From Thiodiazotropha sp037384445 (GTDB lineage Bacteria > Pseudomonadota > Gammaproteobacteria > Chromatiales > Chromatiaceae): 5,258 nucleotides of DNA. The position numbers and the translations under genes were made by a program. Where the stretch lies: assembly GCA_037384445.1 (NCBI GenBank), contig JARRNY010000156.1, positions 1 through 5,258 on the forward strand, in the 5' to 3' direction. This document shows, piece by piece, positions 4,971-5,258 of this stretch. The notes beneath the pieces are model-generated. The model was not told the DNA's origin. It worked only from the letters and a program-made list of their open reading frames with translations, and made no database searches. The first letter of the stretch is position 1, and the number at the start of each line of letters is the position of its first letter.

Positions 4971-5258
4971 TCAGTCAGCTTCTTCCGCATTATTGCCTGA
5001 CACGGGGTGGAATGGCAGTGTGATATCGATCGATACACCCTGGCCCGGTTCGCTGGCAAGGGAGATTTTCCCCTCCAGGGCTTCAATGCGTTCACGCATG
5101 CCGAGCAACCCCATTCCCTTGTGTTTGGGTTTGCTCTCGAAGCCGCGGCCATCGTCGCGAATGTGTAGCGCCATGTCGCCTTGGGCGTGCCGTTCCAGCC
5201 GGATCTCGACCTTGTCCGCAGTGGCATGCCGGGAGACATTGGTCAGCGCCTCCTGCAC
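4971..5258 (-). CDS. Sensor histidine kinase, NarX/DegS-like type (C-terminal fragment, cut by window edge)
   Basis: Only the last 95 codons are in the window. The first visible codon, GTG at 5258, is an internal Val, not a start. The fragment is an HATPase_c ATP-binding domain: N box VQEALTNVSRHA (1-12, with Glu3 and Asn7), G1 box RDDGRGF (34-40), and G2 region GMGLLGMRERIEALEG (48-63). A beta strand with the G3-like sequence SEPGQGVSIDITLP (69-82) and a short polar tail follow. GxGLxGMRER is typical of kinases whose phosphorylated His lies in a HisKA_3 domain and which pair with NarL-type regulators, matching the next gene. The sensor, membrane and His-containing parts lie beyond the window, so the stimulus cannot be judged. 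Confidence 0.92.
   Translation of the reverse strand: MQEALTNVSRHATADKVEIRLERHAQGDMALHIRDDGRGFESKPKHKGMGLLGMRERIEALEGKISLASEPGQGVSIDITLPFHPVSGNNAEEAD

Noticed and set aside
5060..5072. A third exact match to the copy-B palindrome core (GGGAGATTTTCCC)
   Set aside because: It lies inside the kinase ATP-binding domain, where it encodes the conserved-looking EGKISLA stretch, and has no flanking promoter block. One 13-nt match in a 5-kb window is not far from chance.

Overview
The window looks like a chromosomal piece of a moderately GC-rich Gram-negative bacterium, most likely a gammaproteobacterium. This rests on an outer-membrane TonB-dependent receptor, the short ExbB/ExbD subfamily known from Haemophilus-type TonB systems, and a NarL/FixJ-type two-component pair. 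Taxonomy below class level cannot be read from the sequence. All convincing genes are on the minus strand, so the reading order runs from high to low coordinates.

Layout in transcription order: (1) 5258-4971, the last 95 codons of a sensor histidine kinase, cut by the window edge; (2) 4891-4244, a complete 215-aa LuxR/NarL-family response regulator, 79 nt after the kinase; (3) 4243-3932, a 312-bp non-coding region with a palindromic element, a possible promoter and a long, stem-rich leader; (4) 3931-1625, a TonB-dependent outer-membrane receptor of about 768 aa; (5) 1624-1279, a 346-bp non-coding region with a second copy of the palindrome/promoter arrangement; (6) 1278-856 exbB, 859-479 exbD and 482-1 tonB, joined by two ATGA stop/start overlaps. 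The tonB gene runs off the left edge.

Together the genes form a compact uptake module. The two-component system would sense a signal, the receptor would import an unidentified ligand across the outer membrane, and a dedicated ExbB-ExbD-TonB complex would energise it with proton-motive force. The most interesting observation is that the two long intergenic regions align to each other without gaps over about 76 nt (roughly 48 identities by hand count). The alignment includes a GGGAAATTTTCCC-like palindrome centred exactly 52 nt upstream of a TATAA(A/C) -10-like hexamer in both. This suggests that the receptor and its energiser are co-regulated through one operator, plausibly by the neighbouring response regulator. 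The transported substrate is unknown.
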